Below, in pieces: positions 1 through 4,777 of a DNA stretch of 5,841 bases; within the stretch, counting starts at the first letter, position 1, and every line of letters begins with the position of its first letter. The stretch is from a bacterium. GTDB lineage: Bacteria; Latescibacterota; UBA2968; GCA-2709665. The notes under the pieces are model-generated. The model was not told the DNA's origin. It was given only the letters and a program-made list of their open reading frames with translations, and did no database searches. The DNA lies in the NCBI GenBank assembly GCA_027619145.1, contig JAQCGA010000284.1, positions 1 to 5,841 on the forward strand. Reading direction: 5' to 3'. Made by a program: the position numbers and the translations under genes.

Positions 1-2
1 TG

Positions 3-656
3 CTCCACCAGAAGATCTTTTTTCTGGTCGCAGGGATTCTCGTCTATTACGGGATTCTGTATGGTCTGGCCGTGTTTCGTCCCGGAGAAGGGTTCAGTGC
101 TTCTTCTGCGATGCTGGTCTTAATCGAAGTTCCGGGTGCTGTGCTGGCAATTTACCTGACAATGGATATGGTGGCAGGGGAGAGGGACCGCGATACACTG
201 GAAATTTTATTCAGTACTTCGTCTTCTCATTATCGGATCTGGGCAATCCGTCTGGTTGCTGTATTTTCTGTACTTGGGGCCAGCCTCATCACAATGAGCG
301 GACTGGCTTATGTGTTGTTCGCCGAGTTTCCATTTGTGTGGGCAGGCCTGAATGCCTTCTTGCCAGCATTTCTGATATGTGGGCTCACGTTTTATTTTTC
401 AGTGGCCTGTAGAAGTAGCAATGCAGCAGCCATGCTTGCCCTCGGTTGCCTGGTTCTGGTTCTGCTCACGCACACCACGATGGCCAGTAGCCCGTTTGCT
501 ATTTTTTTGAACCCGTTTGACCCGCCTCCAGGAACAGATGATGCTCTTTGGGATGACAGAGTGTTGCTCAATCGTTTGAGCGTCGTTGCGCTGGGAATAG
601 GATTGATTGGGCTTGGACTGCGCAAAATGAAGTCTCGAGAACGACTCTTATCATGA
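3..656 (+). CDS. ABC-2 type transporter permease, 3' part (5' end outside window)
   Basis: This reading frame is open from the left edge, so the first 217 visible residues are the C-terminal part of a longer protein. It is an integral inner-membrane protein with about six hydrophobic stretches (visible residues roughly 5-22, 35-54, 78-102, 106-130, 138-158, 191-203). The segment AGERDRDTLEILFSTS (58-73) matches the hallmark cytoplasmic loop of ABC-2 permeases, normally E-(R/K)-(E/D)-x-G/D-T-LE-LL-(S/A)-T-P. Such subunits pair with an ATP-binding protein to export drugs, polysaccharides or lipids, or serve in gliding/NosY-like systems; the substrate cannot be told here. The protein ends in a short basic tail (RKMKSRERLLS). 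The GTG at 72 is an internal codon, not the start, because coding sequence continues upstream. The partner ATPase gene is presumably upstream, outside the window. No clear + strand terminator follows. Confidence 0.82.
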   Translation, partial: LHQKIFFLVAGILVYYGILYGLAVFRPGEGFSASSAMLVLIEVPGAVLAIYLTMDMVAGERDRDTLEILFSTSSSHYRIWAIRLVAVFSVLGASLITMSGLAYVLFAEFPFVWAGLNAFLPAFLICGLTFYFSVACRSSNAAAMLALGCLVLVLLTHTTMASSPFAIFLNPFDPPPGTDDALWDDRVLLNRLSVVALGIGLIGLGLRKMKSRERLLS

Positions 657-689
657 ACAAATATATGATCAATTTTTCACTTATTAACA

Positions 690-724
690 AATAAAAAAGC
701 GCCCATTTCACCAACGGACGCTTC
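690..724 (-). terminator. Rho-independent terminator of the small minus-strand gene
   Basis: Read on the minus strand, AAGCGTCC (723-716) pairs with GGGCGCTT (704-697) through one G-U wobble, with a further wobble possible inside. The loop is about 10 nt, and a run of six T follows directly (698-693). It lies 20 bases past the stop codon of the 744-965 gene. On the + strand there is no T-run after the stem, so it probably does not terminate the permease transcript efficiently. Confidence 0.8.
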
Positions 725-743
725 TAAAACAGCAATGCAAACC

Positions 744-965
744 TCAGGATATCCGCTGAACCGCCGTAGGGCCGTTGGGGTGTAATGGTAAATCCGCAGT
801 GCGATTTGATACGGCATACACCGTTTCTTTGACCGTGCAAGCGTGGATATCTATGACGTAATAAATCCGTGACTTGTCCCATCTTTGTGTGTCTGCCAGC
901 TTCATGATGCTCTCGCGGAGCGCTTCCTGCGTGGTACCAAATTTTACGCGTAATTGTTCGGCCAT
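744..965 (-). CDS. Small protein of unknown function, 73 aa
   Basis: I do not recognise this gene. The start at 965 is chosen because an exact AAGGAG (977-972) sits 6 nt upstream. The frame can be extended to a TTG at 1034, but that TTG is the -35 hexamer of the likely promoter. The product is soluble, with no signal peptide or membrane segment. Residues 4-26 (QLRVKFGTTQEALRESIMKLADT) should form a helix-turn-helix-like or helical unit. They vaguely recall the 'kFGVs.eeLreAv' pattern of small DUF3606-type proteins, but this is too weak to assign. Residues 33-54 (RIYYVIDIHACTVKETVYAV) look like two beta strands around a single cysteine. The gene stands alone between its own promoter and terminator, downstream of flagellin A on the same strand. 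Its clean signals argue that it is real. Confidence 0.72.
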   Translation of the reverse strand: MAEQLRVKFGTTQEALRESIMKLADTQRWDKSRIYYVIDIHACTVKETVYAVSNRTADLPLHPNGPTAVQRIS

Positions 966-971
966 TTGAAA

Positions 972-977
972 CTCCTT
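972..977 (-). promoter_or_regulatory. Ribosome binding site of the 73-aa gene
   Basis: The minus strand reads AAGGAG followed by 6 nt (TTTCAA) and then ATG at 965. This near-ideal Shine-Dalgarno fixes the start at 965 rather than at the upstream in-frame TTG at 1034. Confidence 0.85.
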
Positions 978-1004
978 TTCAAGGCGTGTGTTTGTTTCGC
1001 GCAT

Positions 1005-1034
1005 AAAATAAACAAGATATGCCCCGGCTGTCAA
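1005..1034 (-). promoter_or_regulatory. Sigma-70-like promoter of the 73-aa gene
   Basis: The minus strand carries a perfect TTGACA -35 (1034-1029). Candidate -10 boxes are TTTATT (1012-1007, 16-nt spacer) or TATTTT (1010-1005, 18-nt spacer), each 4 of 6 to TATAAT. Transcription would begin near 998-1000, giving a leader of about 35 nt. It sits just past the flagellin A terminator, so the small gene can be transcribed independently of flagellin. Confidence 0.6.
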
Positions 1035-1042
1035 GGAGTACG

Positions 1043-1070
1043 AAAAAAGCCCCAGAAAGGGGCTTTTTCG
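1043..1070 (-). terminator. Rho-independent terminator of flagellin A
   Basis: A 10-bp perfect stem (1044-1053 with 1059-1068) has a GC core GCCCC/GGGGC and a 5-nt loop. On the minus strand it ends in a run of six T. It lies 23 bases past the flagellin A stop codon. The sequence is symmetrical enough to work on both strands, but there is no convergent + strand gene that needs it. Confidence 0.88.
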
Positions 1071-1092
1071 TTTCTTTATGCCGTGTCAGGAT

Positions 1093-2283
1093 TTACGTGA
1101 GGAGAGAGAGGACAGATGTGGCGGAGATATTGGCCTGAGAAAACATCGCCAGTCCAGATTGCGTGAGCACTTGCGCTCTGGAAAATGCGGATACCTCGGC
1201 GGCGACATCTGCATCTCGAATATTAGCATCCGAAGCGGTTCCGTTTTCCAGCATCACGCCGCTGGCTCTAATGTTAAACGAAAGTCGGTTCTGAATTGAT
1301 CCCAGTTCCCCACGTGTCCGATTGACCTGTTGAATTGCCGAGTCGAGAGAAGAAATGGCTGTTTGTGAAGAGGGCAGGGAAGCCAGGGACACACCTGACA
1401 GATTTAACTTTGCACCGGAGGCGCGCATGTCTCCTACGCTGGCCTCAAGTCGGTTAATTGCACCTTGATCCGGTCCAATCTGAAAGGTTCCACCCGCTCC
1501 CGGGTCTATCCGCAGAATACTTGTACCTAGATCGCCATCTCTGTATCCGTCTGTGGCCGGGTTTACGCCTTCAGCGCCTCGGGCACCACTCAGGGTCAAA
1601 GCGACGCCCAGTCGATCAAAATTGGCAACCAGGGCTGTCCCGGTTGCAACCACATTTCCTGCACCGTCTATATCAAAAGGTTGCTGCACGTTGAGGGTTT
1701 GAGTAACCACCCCATTTCCCATCGTGATCTGCCCATCTCCGCCGGCGTCGGAAAAAGCGTAACTGCCGGCGGCCGCACTCGAAAGTTGCACGTTAATCAC
1801 ACCCGTAGTGGTCGAAGCGAGTGCAGTAGAGGACGCAGCATTCTGGTTCACCGTGTTACCGTAGCCAGACAGAATGGACGTATTATTATAGGATGTAACA
1901 GAAGCGATCCTGTCAATTTCGTTGGTCAGCTGTGCAAATTCAGCGTGGATCGACTGGCGGTTTTCATCACTGACGGTAGAAGAGGCAGACTGTACGGCCA
2001 GTTCACGCATGCGCAACAGGACACCACTGACTTCACCCAGGGCCCCCTCGGCGGTCTGGATGAGATTGATCGCCTGTTCTGAGTTGCGGATTCCTTGAGA
2101 AAATCCGCTGGCTTCAGCACGCAGGCCCTCAGAAATGCTCAGGCCAGCGGCGTCGTCTGCAGCCCGGTTTACTTTCAGGCCTGATGAAAGGCGTTCGATG
2201 CGTTTGTTCAGGTCCTGACCATTGGTGTTCAGTGCGTGTCTGGCATTCAGTGCAGATATATTGGTATTGATTCGGAGTGACAT
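1093..2283 (-). CDS. fliC: Flagellin A (filament structural protein), 396 aa
   Basis: This is a flagellin, the subunit exported through the flagellar type III system and polymerised into the filament. The N-terminal D0/D1 region opens MSLRINTNISALNARHAL and continues with ERLSSGLKVNRAADDAAGL (30-48), NLIQTAEGAL (73-82), RMRELAVQSA (91-100) and EIDRIASVTSYN (122-133). The C-terminal D1/D0 region has LGSIQNRL (327-334), ANIRDADVAAEVSAFSRAQV (353-372), QSGLAMFSQAN (375-385) and the terminal VLSLLT. The central region (about 140-290) is short, poor in lysine and has no cysteine or tryptophan. The start at 2283 is set by family alignment: the frame runs on to 2403, but those 40 extra residues are basic, unlike flagellin, and lie over leader hairpins. 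The start is preceded by a mediocre GAGGGGAAG. The gene is divergent from and paralogous to flagellin B (2690-3886), and is followed by its own terminator. The symbol is generic. Confidence 0.96.
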   Translation of the reverse strand: MSLRINTNISALNARHALNTNGQDLNKRIERLSSGLKVNRAADDAAGLSISEGLRAEASGFSQGIRNSEQAINLIQTAEGALGEVSGVLLRMRELAVQSASSTVSDENRQSIHAEFAQLTNEIDRIASVTSYNNTSILSGYGNTVNQNAASSTALASTTTGVINVQLSSAAAGSYAFSDAGGDGQITMGNGVVTQTLNVQQPFDIDGAGNVVATGTALVANFDRLGVALTLSGARGAEGVNPATDGYRDGDLGTSILRIDPGAGGTFQIGPDQGAINRLEASVGDMRASGAKLNLSGVSLASLPSSQTAISSLDSAIQQVNRTRGELGSIQNRLSFNIRASGVMLENGTASDANIRDADVAAEVSAFSRAQVLTQSGLAMFSQANISATSVLSLLT

Positions 2284-2325
2284 CTTCCCCTCGGATTGGC
2301 CGTTGGGTGGGTTCGGATACCTCCT
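2284..2325 (-). promoter_or_regulatory. Flagellin A translation-initiation region with a start-less AGGAGGT
   Basis: The real ATG (2283) has only a weak purine tract, GAGGGGAAG (2292-2284), as ribosome binding site. A far better Shine-Dalgarno, AGGAGGT (2325-2319), lies 35 nt upstream but has no ATG, GTG or TTG at working distance. It sits in the context ACAGGA, which resembles a CsrA site. It may be a ribosome standby site or a regulator-binding site. The function is inferred; the motif itself is exact. Confidence 0.5.
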
Positions 2326-2338
2326 GTAATGTTGGATT

Positions 2339-2350
2339 CGCCTCCTGGCG
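2339..2350 (-). promoter_or_regulatory. GGA-tetraloop hairpin in the flagellin A leader (candidate CsrA site)
   Basis: The minus-strand RNA would read CGCC-AGGA-GGCG, a perfect 4-bp all-GC stem that presents AGGA as its loop. GGA in a hairpin loop is the classical CsrA/RsmA recognition element. The same bases also spell AGGAGG, a second Shine-Dalgarno look-alike with no start codon behind it. Binding by CsrA is inferred from shape only. Confidence 0.45.
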
Positions 2351-2352
2351 GG

Positions 2353-2404
2353 TGTGACCCGGCAAACAAAGGAAGTGCCCAACTTCCCGATTTTGCGGGT
2401 CACA
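2353..2404 (-). promoter_or_regulatory. Nested hairpin in the flagellin A 5' leader
   Basis: The outer stem pairs 2353-2360 with 2397-2404 (8 bp). After one bulged base at 2361 it continues with 2362-2366 pairing with 2392-2396 (5 bp). Inside lies a second perfect hairpin, 2371-2376 with 2382-2387, closing a 5-nt loop. The total is 19 base pairs in 52 nt. There is no T-run, so it is not a simple terminator. It falls between the proposed promoter and the start codon, so it should be part of the mRNA leader. Confidence 0.6.
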
Positions 2405-2406
2405 TC

Positions 2407-2429
2407 AGACCTGGGTGTTTTCCGGGTCT
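2407..2429 (-). promoter_or_regulatory. 5'-terminal hairpin of the flagellin A transcript
   Basis: AGACC (2407-2411) pairs with GGTCT (2425-2429), followed by one mismatch and two more G-C pairs around a 7-nt loop. The predicted transcription start near 2430 would put this hairpin at the very 5' end of the mRNA. There it could protect the message from 5'-dependent decay. The stem is visible; the role is inferred. Confidence 0.4.
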
Positions 2430-2436
2430 ACAGGTA

Positions 2437-2464
2437 ATATCGACAGTGCTTAACCGAAACTTGA
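2437..2464 (-). promoter_or_regulatory. Degenerate sigma-28 (FliA) promoter of flagellin A
   Basis: The minus strand has TCAAGTTT (2464-2457), 7 of 8 to the sigma-28 -35 consensus TAAAGTTT. A 12-nt spacer follows, then GTCGATAT (2444-2437), 6 of 8 to GCCGATAA. The spacer is one base longer than the usual 11. The predicted start near 2430 gives a leader of about 147 nt. The T9A4 tract just upstream (2476-2488) could act as an A-tract or UP-like element. No better sigma-70 or sigma-54 site was found for this gene. Confidence 0.5.
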
Positions 2465-2569
2465 GCAAATATTGATTTTTTTTTAAAACGGTTCGGAAAG
2501 ACCTTTCAGTCTCCCAGTTTCGGGGAATTGACCAGGATTCATGGAAGCGCTTGTTCTATAAAAATAAAC

Positions 2570-2596
2570 TAAAGTTTGTCAGATCTTACCCGATAA
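2570..2596 (+). promoter_or_regulatory. Sigma-28 (FliA) promoter of flagellin B
   Basis: TAAAGTTT (2570-2577), an 11-nt spacer and CCCGATAA (2589-2596) match the consensus TAAAGTTT-N11-GCCGATAA at 15 of 16 positions with exact spacing. Transcription would start near 2603, giving a leader of about 87 nt. Sigma-28 control is the normal late-class regulation of flagellin, so gene and promoter support each other. Confidence 0.9.
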
Positions 2597-2641
2597 TACA
2601 TAACAACATAGTATCACTTTATATTACTTATGGATTATTTC

Positions 2642-2664
2642 GGACATCCAGGGACGTGGTGTCC
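2642..2664 (+). promoter_or_regulatory. GGA-loop hairpin upstream of the flagellin B start (candidate CsrA site)
   Basis: GGACA (2642-2646) pairs with TGTCC (2660-2664). After a bulged T, CCA (2648-2650) pairs with TGG (2657-2659), leaving the hexaloop GGGACG. The top of the hairpin reads CAGGGACGT, 8 of 9 to the core CARGGAUGU of the CsrA SELEX consensus. A second GGA lies in the Shine-Dalgarno (2677-2679), 22 nt further on. This arrangement resembles the two-site CsrA control described for Bacillus subtilis hag. CsrA binding is inferred. Confidence 0.55.
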
Positions 2665-2674
2665 AGGCCAGAAC

Positions 2675-2681
2675 AAGGAGG
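2675..2681 (+). promoter_or_regulatory. Ribosome binding site of flagellin B
   Basis: AAGGAGG is followed by 8 nt and ATG at 2690. It is much stronger than the site before flagellin A, suggesting higher translation of flagellin B. It contains the GGA that could be the second CsrA contact. Confidence 0.9.
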
Positions 2682-2689
2682 TTTAGGGC

Positions 2690-3886
2690 ATGGCTGCGAT
2701 GATTGTGAACCACAATATCATGGCGATGAATACACAGCGTCATCTGGGAAACAGTAACCGCCAACTTGGCGTAAGCCTGGAGCGGCTCTCGTCTGGTTTA
2801 CGAATCAACCGGGGTGCGGATGATCCATCTGGGCTTTCGGTGTCTGAAGGCTTTCGCGCAGAAATAGGCGGGTTGATTGTTGGCACGCGCAATGCCGAAC
2901 AGGGTTCCAACCTGATCCAGACTGCTGAGGGTGCGCTGAATGAAGTGAGTGCAATCTTGATCCGAATGCGAGAACTCTCTGTCCAGTCCGCGTCTTCTAC
3001 AGTAAATGACAACAACAGGGACTCGATCAATTCTGAATTCGTACAGCTTGTTGCAGAAATTGACCGTATTGCAGCAGCAACATCCTACAACGATTCTGCG
3101 CTCCTCCAGGGGTTTGGGAATACAGTGAGCCAGAACGCGTTGACCTCTACCGCATTGTCTTCTGCAGCAACCGGAGTGGCTCGAGTCACACTCAGCGGCG
3201 CTGCGGCTGGCACGTACGTGTTTTCAGATGTGGGAACCGATGACAACGAAATCACGTTAGGCAATGGCGTGGTTACCCAGACCATTCAACTGGGTCCGGC
3301 CCTGGACAACGATGCAGTAGGAGGTGTTGTTGCCACAGGGTCCAGTATTGTAGCCAACTTCGACCGCATTGGGATCACCCTAACTTTATCCGGACAGCGC
3401 AACGCAAATGCCAGCGGACCGGCAACCGACGGGTACCGAGACGGTGACCTGGATGCCCGGCAAATTCTGGTTAGTGGAGGATTGTCCGGGAGCATTCAGG
3501 TAGGGGCAGACGCGAAGGCATCGGACAGAATTGAAGTAACCATTGGAGATATGAGCGCCAGCGGGGCAAGCCTGAACCTGAGCGGACAATCTTTGAGCAC
3601 ATTGGAGAGTTCGCGCTCTGCCATCTCAGTCATTGATCTGGCCATTGACACCGTTGCTGGAATTCGAGGCGATTTGGGGTCACAACAGAACCGGTTGGAA
3701 CATACCATTGCGAACAACAATATTTCGATTGAAAATATGCAGGCCTCAGAGTCCATGATTCGAGATGCAGACGTAGCCGAAGAGGTTTCCATGTTCACAC
3801 GGAACCAGATTCTGGTTCAATCTGGCACAGCGCTTCTTGCGCAAGCAAATGCCGTCCCTCAAAGTGCACTGACGCTTTTACAGTAG
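2690..3886 (+). CDS. fliC: Flagellin B (filament structural protein), 398 aa
   Basis: This is the second flagellin, divergent from and paralogous to flagellin A. The N-terminal D0/D1 region includes IVNHNIMAMNTQRHLG (5-20), ERLSSGLRINRGADDPSGL (31-49), NLIQTAEGALNEV (74-86), RMRELSVQSA (92-101) and EIDRIAAATSYN (123-134). The C-terminal region includes LGSQQNRL (329-336), MIRDADVAEEVSMFTRNQIL (356-375) and ALLAQAN (381-387), ending ALTLLQ. The central region (about 141-290) matches flagellin A in blocks such as NGVVTQT, PATDGYRDGDL and the LNLSG stretch, so it is a homologous domain, not an independent insert. The protein has one lysine (K276) and no cysteine or tryptophan. The start at 2690 has a strong ribosome binding site and matches the family's N-terminus. 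A near-consensus sigma-28 promoter drives it, which points to the major filament subunit. fliD, fliS and flaG are not in the window. The symbol is generic. Confidence 0.97.
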   Translation: MAAMIVNHNIMAMNTQRHLGNSNRQLGVSLERLSSGLRINRGADDPSGLSVSEGFRAEIGGLIVGTRNAEQGSNLIQTAEGALNEVSAILIRMRELSVQSASSTVNDNNRDSINSEFVQLVAEIDRIAAATSYNDSALLQGFGNTVSQNALTSTALSSAATGVARVTLSGAAAGTYVFSDVGTDDNEITLGNGVVTQTIQLGPALDNDAVGGVVATGSSIVANFDRIGITLTLSGQRNANASGPATDGYRDGDLDARQILVSGGLSGSIQVGADAKASDRIEVTIGDMSASGASLNLSGQSLSTLESSRSAISVIDLAIDTVAGIRGDLGSQQNRLEHTIANNNISIENMQASESMIRDADVAEEVSMFTRNQILVQSGTALLAQANAVPQSALTLLQ

Positions 3887-3888
3887 CC

Positions 3889-3946
3889 CCTTCGAACAGG
3901 AAGCGAAGGAACCCCCTGGGAGACGTATCTACCCGGGGGTTTTTTC
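3889..3946 (+). terminator. Tandem hairpin and Rho-independent terminator of flagellin B
   Basis: Three bases after the stop codon, CCTTCG (3889-3894) pairs with CGAAGG (3904-3909). Immediately after, AACCCCC (3910-3916) pairs with GGGGGTT (3935-3941). Past a bulged T, GGG (3918-3920) pairs with CCC (3932-3934). A run of six T (3940-3945) follows. The second hairpin is the terminator. The first may stabilise the 3' end of an abundant mRNA. Confidence 0.92.
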
Positions 3947-3980
3947 TATCCTGAATCCGCGGCAACCCCTGGGTTTTGTC

Positions 3981-4009
3981 TTGCCAATGTAGAGCCCTTT
4001 CTCTATATT
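3981..4009 (+). promoter_or_regulatory. Sigma-70-like promoter of the TPR gene
   Basis: TTGCCA (3981-3986), a 17-nt spacer and TATATT (4004-4009) match the housekeeping consensus at 5 of 6 bases in each hexamer with ideal spacing. Transcription would begin near 4016. This is why the ATG at 4016 is unlikely to be a start codon. It separates this operon from flagellar control. Confidence 0.72.
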
Positions 4010-4020
4010 AGCGCAATGGA

Positions 4021-4080
4021 TGCGGGAAAACTCCCGCACATACAATTTGTCCACCCACAAGTCTTGATATTGGTGCACAA
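4021..4080 (+). promoter_or_regulatory. Two leader hairpins before the TPR gene
   Basis: TGCGGGA (4021-4027) pairs perfectly with TCCCGCA (4032-4038) around AAAC, close to the predicted 5' end of the mRNA. A second stem pairs 4047-4055 with 4072-4080 (8 bp, one C-C mismatch) and ends on the first two bases of the Shine-Dalgarno. Together they could protect the message and tune access to the ribosome binding site. No known riboswitch fold is recognisable. Confidence 0.45.
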
Positions 4081-4085
4081 GGAGG
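4079..4085 (+). promoter_or_regulatory. Ribosome binding site of the TPR gene
   Basis: AAGGAGG is followed by an 11-nt spacer and ATG at 4097. The spacer is somewhat long, but no other start codon lies closer. The site decides in favour of 4097 over the in-frame ATG at 4016. Confidence 0.75.
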
Positions 4086-4096
4086 CGTTTTACGCT

Positions 4097-4777
4097 ATGC
4101 AGGGACACAAAGATCGGTTAACCAAACAGGAGTTGCGCGAAGACGAGTTTGTTTCCAGAATTCTGGGTATTCTTGACTACTCAAAAGAAAATTACCCCAA
4201 AATTATCGCCGGTGTTGGCGCGCTGGCTGTGATCGTGCTTATTGGGGTATTTATCAACCGTCAGGCTGAACAAAGACGGCTGGAAGCAGTAGATGCAATG
4301 GGCGACGTACGGATCTCGTTGCTAAAAGGCGAAGAAGAGAGCGCAATTAACCAGGCCCAACAGGTGGCGCAGCGATATAGCGGCAAACCTGCGGCCAGAA
4401 ATGCGCTACTGGTGGCAGGCAATCTCCAATTTGAAAACGGTCGATTTGCAGAGGCTCGAACCACCTTCGAAAATTACCTGGACAACTTTGGGTCCGAGGG
4501 TCCGCTTGGGTATGGCGCCTGGGTGGGAACTGCGGCTTCTCTGGAAGAGGAAGGCAATCTGAATGGGGCCGCGGAGAGATATGTTGCGTATGTTGACAAG
4601 CATTCAGACACGCCATTTGCACCGCTTGCGCTGAAAGAAGCGGCCCGGTGTTACGAGTTTTCTGGAGCCCTTGAGAAAGCGAAAACAACGCTTCAGCGAA
4701 TTGTGGATGAATATGCGAAAAGCCCGGCAGCGAACGTGGCAAAAGCCAAACTCGCACAGATGGGGGCCGCCAGTTGA
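4097..4777 (+). CDS. Membrane-anchored tetratricopeptide-repeat protein (YfgM/TPR_21-like), 226 aa
   Basis: A charged cytoplasmic N-terminus (residues 1-34, containing LTKQELREDEFV) is followed by a single membrane helix (about 36-53, AGVGALAVIVLIGVF). The remainder is a helical domain of TPR-like repeats: NALLVAGNLQFENGRFAEA (102-120), AAERYVAYVDKH and neighbours (136-169), and ALKEAARCYEFSGALEKAKT (178-197). This N-in anchor plus periplasmic TPR layout matches the YfgM family (PF09976-type), an ancillary partner of the Sec translocon and periplasmic chaperones in E. coli. Other single-helix TPR scaffolds look the same, so the exact role is unproven. The start at 4097 rests on the AAGGAGG upstream; the in-frame ATG at 4016 coincides with the predicted transcription start. 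The stop overlaps the likely start of the next gene, suggesting co-translation. Confidence 0.8.
   Translation: MQGHKDRLTKQELREDEFVSRILGILDYSKENYPKIIAGVGALAVIVLIGVFINRQAEQRRLEAVDAMGDVRISLLKGEEESAINQAQQVAQRYSGKPAARNALLVAGNLQFENGRFAEARTTFENYLDNFGSEGPLGYGAWVGTAASLEEEGNLNGAAERYVAYVDKHSDTPFAPLALKEAARCYEFSGALEKAKTTLQRIVDEYAKSPAANVAKAKLAQMGAAS

Noticed and set aside
966..1034. Longer version of the small gene from TTG at 1034
   Set aside because: The TTG is part of a perfect TTGACA -35 box, and there is an ideal ribosome binding site for the ATG at 965.
1681..2082. 133-aa + strand frame opposite flagellin A
   Set aside because: It is antisense to highly conserved flagellin codons and reads as a shadow.
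2284..2403. N-terminal extension of flagellin A to 2403
   Set aside because: The 40 added residues are basic and unlike flagellin, whose N-terminus is conserved at MSLRINTN. The stretch coincides with leader hairpins.
2460..2500. Sigma-54 promoter for flagellin A near a TTGCT sequence
   Set aside because: A TTGCT is present on the minus strand, but no GG dinucleotide element lies at the required distance upstream.
2551..2757. 68-aa + strand frame through the flagellin B promoter
   Set aside because: It overlaps the sigma-28 promoter and flagellin B's start, with no ribosome binding site.
3964..3975. AACCC-CT-GGGTT palindrome upstream of the TPR promoter
   Set aside because: The loop would be only two bases, so it cannot form a stable hairpin; it is too short to call an operator.
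4016..4096. ATG at 4016 as start of the TPR gene
   Set aside because: It falls at the predicted transcription start of a good sigma-70 promoter and has no ribosome binding site. The extra residues cover two hairpins.
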